Positions 6,229 through 7,619 of a DNA stretch of 7,619 nt are shown piece after piece (position 1 is the first letter of the stretch; every line of letters begins with the position of its first letter). The stretch covers positions 1 through 7,619 of the forward strand of contig RFTO01000049.1 in the NCBI GenBank assembly GCA_009923375.1, in the 5' to 3' direction. A program made the position numbers and the translations under genes. Origin of the DNA: Actinomycetota bacterium. Lineage in GTDB: Bacteria; Actinomycetota; Actinomycetes; S36-B12; UBA5976. Under the pieces are notes generated by a model. It ran no database searches. It was given only the letters and a program-made list of their open reading frames with translations, and was not told the origin of the DNA.

Positions 6229-7439
6229 GAGAGCGATCGTTGCAGATTCTCATCAACCGCAGCGAGGAATTCCTCCGTTGTCAGCCACTGCGTGTCGGGC
6301 CCGATGAGCAGCGCGAGGTCCTTCGTCATCTTCCCCGACTCAACTGTTGCGACACAAACCTGCTCCAAGGTGTTCGCGAAGTTGATCAACGCGTCATTAC
6401 CGTCGAGCTTGCCTCGGTGGGCTAGTCCGCGAGTCCAGGCATAAATCGATGCGATTGGGTTCGTGCTCGTCGGCTTACCCTCTTGATGCATGCGGTAATG
6501 CCGGGTGACGGTGCCGTGCGCAGCCTCGGACTCGACGGTCTGGCCATCGGGAGTCATCAACACAGATGACATCAAGCCAAGTGAGCCGAAGCCCTGCGCA
6601 ACCGTGTCGGATTGCACATCGCCGTCGTAGTTCTTGCACGCCCAGACATAGCCACCCTCCCACTTCATTGCGGTTGCGACCATGTCATCGATCAGTCGGT
6701 GCTCATAAGTGAGACCGCGAGATTCGAATTCCGCCTTGAACTCGGTCTCGTACACCTCAGCGAAGATGTCCTTGAACCGACCGTCGTACTTCTTCAAGAT
6801 CGTGTTCTTCGTCGAGAGATAAACGGGGTAGTCGCGCGCTAGGCCGTAACGCAATGATGCGCGGGCGAAATCGCGGATGCTCTCGTCGATGTTGTACATC
6901 GCCATTGCCACACCGGGGCCCTCAAACTCATAGACATTCATCTCCACCGGCGCAGTGCCATCGGCGGGGGTGTAAGTCAACGTCAGGGTGCCGGCGCCGG
7001 GAATGACGGCGTCGGTGGCGCGGTATTGGTCGCCGAAGGCATGGCGGCCGATAACGATCGGCTTAGTCCAACCTGGCACCAGACGCGGAATGTTGGAGAT
7101 GATGATCGGCTCGCGGAAGATCACGCCACCGAGGATGTTGCGGATGGTGCCGTTAGGCGACTTCCACATCTGCGACAGCCCAAATTCCTTCACCCGCGCC
7201 TCGTCGGGTGTGATGGTCGCGCACTTCACACCCACACCGTGCTCGGCGATCGCGTGGGCGGCATCAATGGTGATTTGGTCCTTGGTGGCCTCGCGGCTCT
7301 CGATGCCTAGGTCGTAATAGCGCAGGTCGATGTCGAGGTAAGGCAGGATCAAACGATCCTTGATGAACTGCCAGATGATGCGAGTCATCTCATCGCCGTC
7401 AAGCTCGACGACGGGGTTCTCAACCTTGATCTTCTCCAT
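6225..7439 (-). CDS. icd: Isocitrate dehydrogenase (NADP+), homodimeric type
   Basis: This TCA-cycle enzyme oxidatively decarboxylates isocitrate to 2-oxoglutarate with NADP+ and Mg2+ or Mn2+. The protein has 404 residues, normal for the eukaryote-like dimeric class also represented by mycobacterial Icd1. Key segments are the N-terminal VVELDGDEMTRIIW (10-23), the substrate loop SPNGTIRN (94-101), the metal-binding KNYDGDVQSD (269-278), the cofactor region AAHGTVTRHY (306-315) with Arg-His typical of NADP+ preference, and STNPIASIYAW (325-335). The frame is open up to a GTG at 7565. The ATG at 7439 is chosen because it gives the family N-terminus and has an AGAGGTG Shine-Dalgarno 6 nt upstream. 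It is the first gene of the operon with CNNM, trpS and the 2H gene, and overlaps the CNNM start by 4 nt. Third-position GC is strongly biased, as for a highly expressed gene. A near-palindrome overlaps the putative promoter. Confidence 0.97.
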   Translation of the reverse strand: MEKIKVENPVVELDGDEMTRIIWQFIKDRLILPYLDIDLRYYDLGIESREATKDQITIDAAHAIAEHGVGVKCATITPDEARVKEFGLSQMWKSPNGTIRNILGGVIFREPIIISNIPRLVPGWTKPIVIGRHAFGDQYRATDAVIPGAGTLTLTYTPADGTAPVEMNVYEFEGPGVAMAMYNIDESIRDFARASLRYGLARDYPVYLSTKNTILKKYDGRFKDIFAEVYETEFKAEFESRGLTYEHRLIDDMVATAMKWEGGYVWACKNYDGDVQSDTVAQGFGSLGLMSSVLMTPDGQTVESEAAHGTVTRHYRMHQEGKPTSTNPIASIYAWTRGLAHRGKLDGNDALINFANTLEQVCVATVESGKMTKDLALLIGPDTQWLTTEEFLAAVDENLQRSLS

Positions 7440-7445
7440 CACGGA

Positions 7446-7452
7446 CACCTCT
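7446..7452 (-). promoter_or_regulatory. Shine-Dalgarno of icd
   Basis: AGAGGTG on the minus strand, 6 nt before the ATG at 7439. It is the best ribosome binding site in the window and decides the icd start against the longer open frame beginning at 7565. Confidence 0.8.
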
Positions 7453-7483
7453 ATTCGCCCCTGGCGGCAGTGCCGCCGTTCAT
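7451..7483 (-). other. Possible 10-codon upstream ORF in the icd leader
   Basis: ATG at 7481-7483 opens a frame coding MNGGTAARGE that ends in a TAG (7451-7453) overlapping the first bases of the icd Shine-Dalgarno, out of frame with icd. No Shine-Dalgarno precedes it, so translation is uncertain. If translated, the terminating ribosome would sit on the icd initiation region. Confidence 0.2.
7463..7477 (-). other. GC hairpin in the icd leader
   Basis: GGCGGC (7463-7468) and GCCGCC (7472-7477) form a 6-bp, all-GC stem with a 3-nt loop, 10 nt upstream of the icd Shine-Dalgarno. There is no U-tract, so it is not an evident terminator. It could affect leader stability or initiation. Confidence 0.45.
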
Positions 7484-7525
7484 TTATGGGCGCGCTCATA
7501 CGCCGCCCGCGACCTACAGTCGATT

Positions 7526-7543
7526 TATCTTGATATCGAGATA
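7526..7543. promoter_or_regulatory. 18-bp near-palindrome at the putative icd promoter, likely operator
   Basis: TATCTTGATATCGAGATA is self-complementary except for one base pair (8 of 9 pairs match). On the minus strand it overlaps a TAGTAT (7541-7546) that could be the -10 box of icd, which would place the operator at the transcription start, a position typical of repression. No good -35 was found. The motif shape (TATCT-TGATATCG-AGATA) resembles operators of dimeric winged-helix regulators of the MarR superfamily. From memory, TamR of Streptomyces controls aconitase and other central-metabolism genes through palindromes of this kind; that link is inference. Confidence 0.5.
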
Positions 7544-7561
7544 CTACCGAGCGACTAACCG

Positions 7562-7619
7562 TCACATATTCGCGACGTCGGCCTGCTTCGCGCGCACGGC
7601 CTCGGCCAGAAAGGCTTGG
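7562..7619 (-). CDS. C-terminal tail of an unidentified upstream gene (partial)
   Basis: Eighteen codons ending in TGA at 7562-7564 read QAFLAEAVRAKQADVANM, an Ala-rich helix. Nearly every codon ends in G or C, matching the coding bias of icd, so this is probably the true 3' end of a gene running in from the right edge on the same strand as icd. It is too short to identify. The gap to the icd ATG is 122 bp and contains the putative operator, so icd probably has its own promoter. Confidence 0.5.
   Translation of the reverse strand, partial: QAFLAEAVRAKQADVANM

Noticed and set aside
6612..7317. Several plus-strand open frames opposite icd
   Set aside because: They are shadows of the strongly biased codons of icd, with no motif or ribosome binding site.
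7440..7565. Longer icd starting at GTG 7565 or ATG 7499
   Set aside because: The extra 42 residues are basic and unlike the family N-terminus, whereas the ATG at 7439 has a strong Shine-Dalgarno and gives the normal length. The extension also covers the putative promoter and operator.

Overview
The window looks like a compact chromosomal segment of an actinobacterium (Actinomycetota). The base composition is moderately GC-rich. The clearest metabolic genes (icd, trpS) use mostly G or C at the third codon position. The gene set (homodimeric NADP-dependent isocitrate dehydrogenase, tryptophanyl-tRNA synthetase, a 2H-type '2'-5' RNA ligase' protein and a membrane-anchored D-Ala-D-Ala carboxypeptidase) recalls, from memory, a neighbourhood shared by mycobacteria and other actinomycetes. 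No tRNA, rRNA, CRISPR array, transposase or phage gene was seen.

Layout, read right to left because almost everything is on the minus strand. At the right edge is the last codons of an unidentified gene (stop at 7562-7564). A short intergenic/leader region follows (7440-7561) with an 18-bp near-palindrome, a GC hairpin, a possible 10-codon upstream ORF and a good Shine-Dalgarno, all ahead of icd. Then come icd (6225-7439), a CNNM/CorC-family membrane protein (4948-6228), trpS (3945-4943) and a 2H phosphoesterase (3296-3940). Their junctions are a 4-nt overlap, a 4-nt gap and a 4-nt gap, so this is very probably one transcript with coupled translation.

A 237-bp intergenic region (3059-3295) holds a 14-bp tandem repeat, a 48-bp bipartite inverted repeat built from GTGCA words, and a candidate leaderless promoter. 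It precedes a second minus-strand unit of two genes joined by an ATGA overlap. The first is a TPR-like helical protein without a DNA-binding domain (2270-3058). The second is an XRE helix-turn-helix regulator with a long TPR-like domain (843-2273). At the left edge the only plus-strand gene, the 3' part of a D,D-carboxypeptidase (1-902), converges on the regulator and overlaps its last 60 bp.

The least ordinary part is the TPR / XRE-TPR pair. The two proteins share a similar helical segment at their C-terminal ends, are translationally coupled, and lie next to palindromic DNA that could be their operator. Architecturally this recalls TPR-based sensor-regulators such as the RRNPP group, but ligand, targets and function cannot be read from the sequence. 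The rest is housekeeping: TCA cycle, Trp-tRNA charging, probable divalent-cation transport, RNA 2'-phosphate/cyclic-phosphate chemistry and peptidoglycan trimming.
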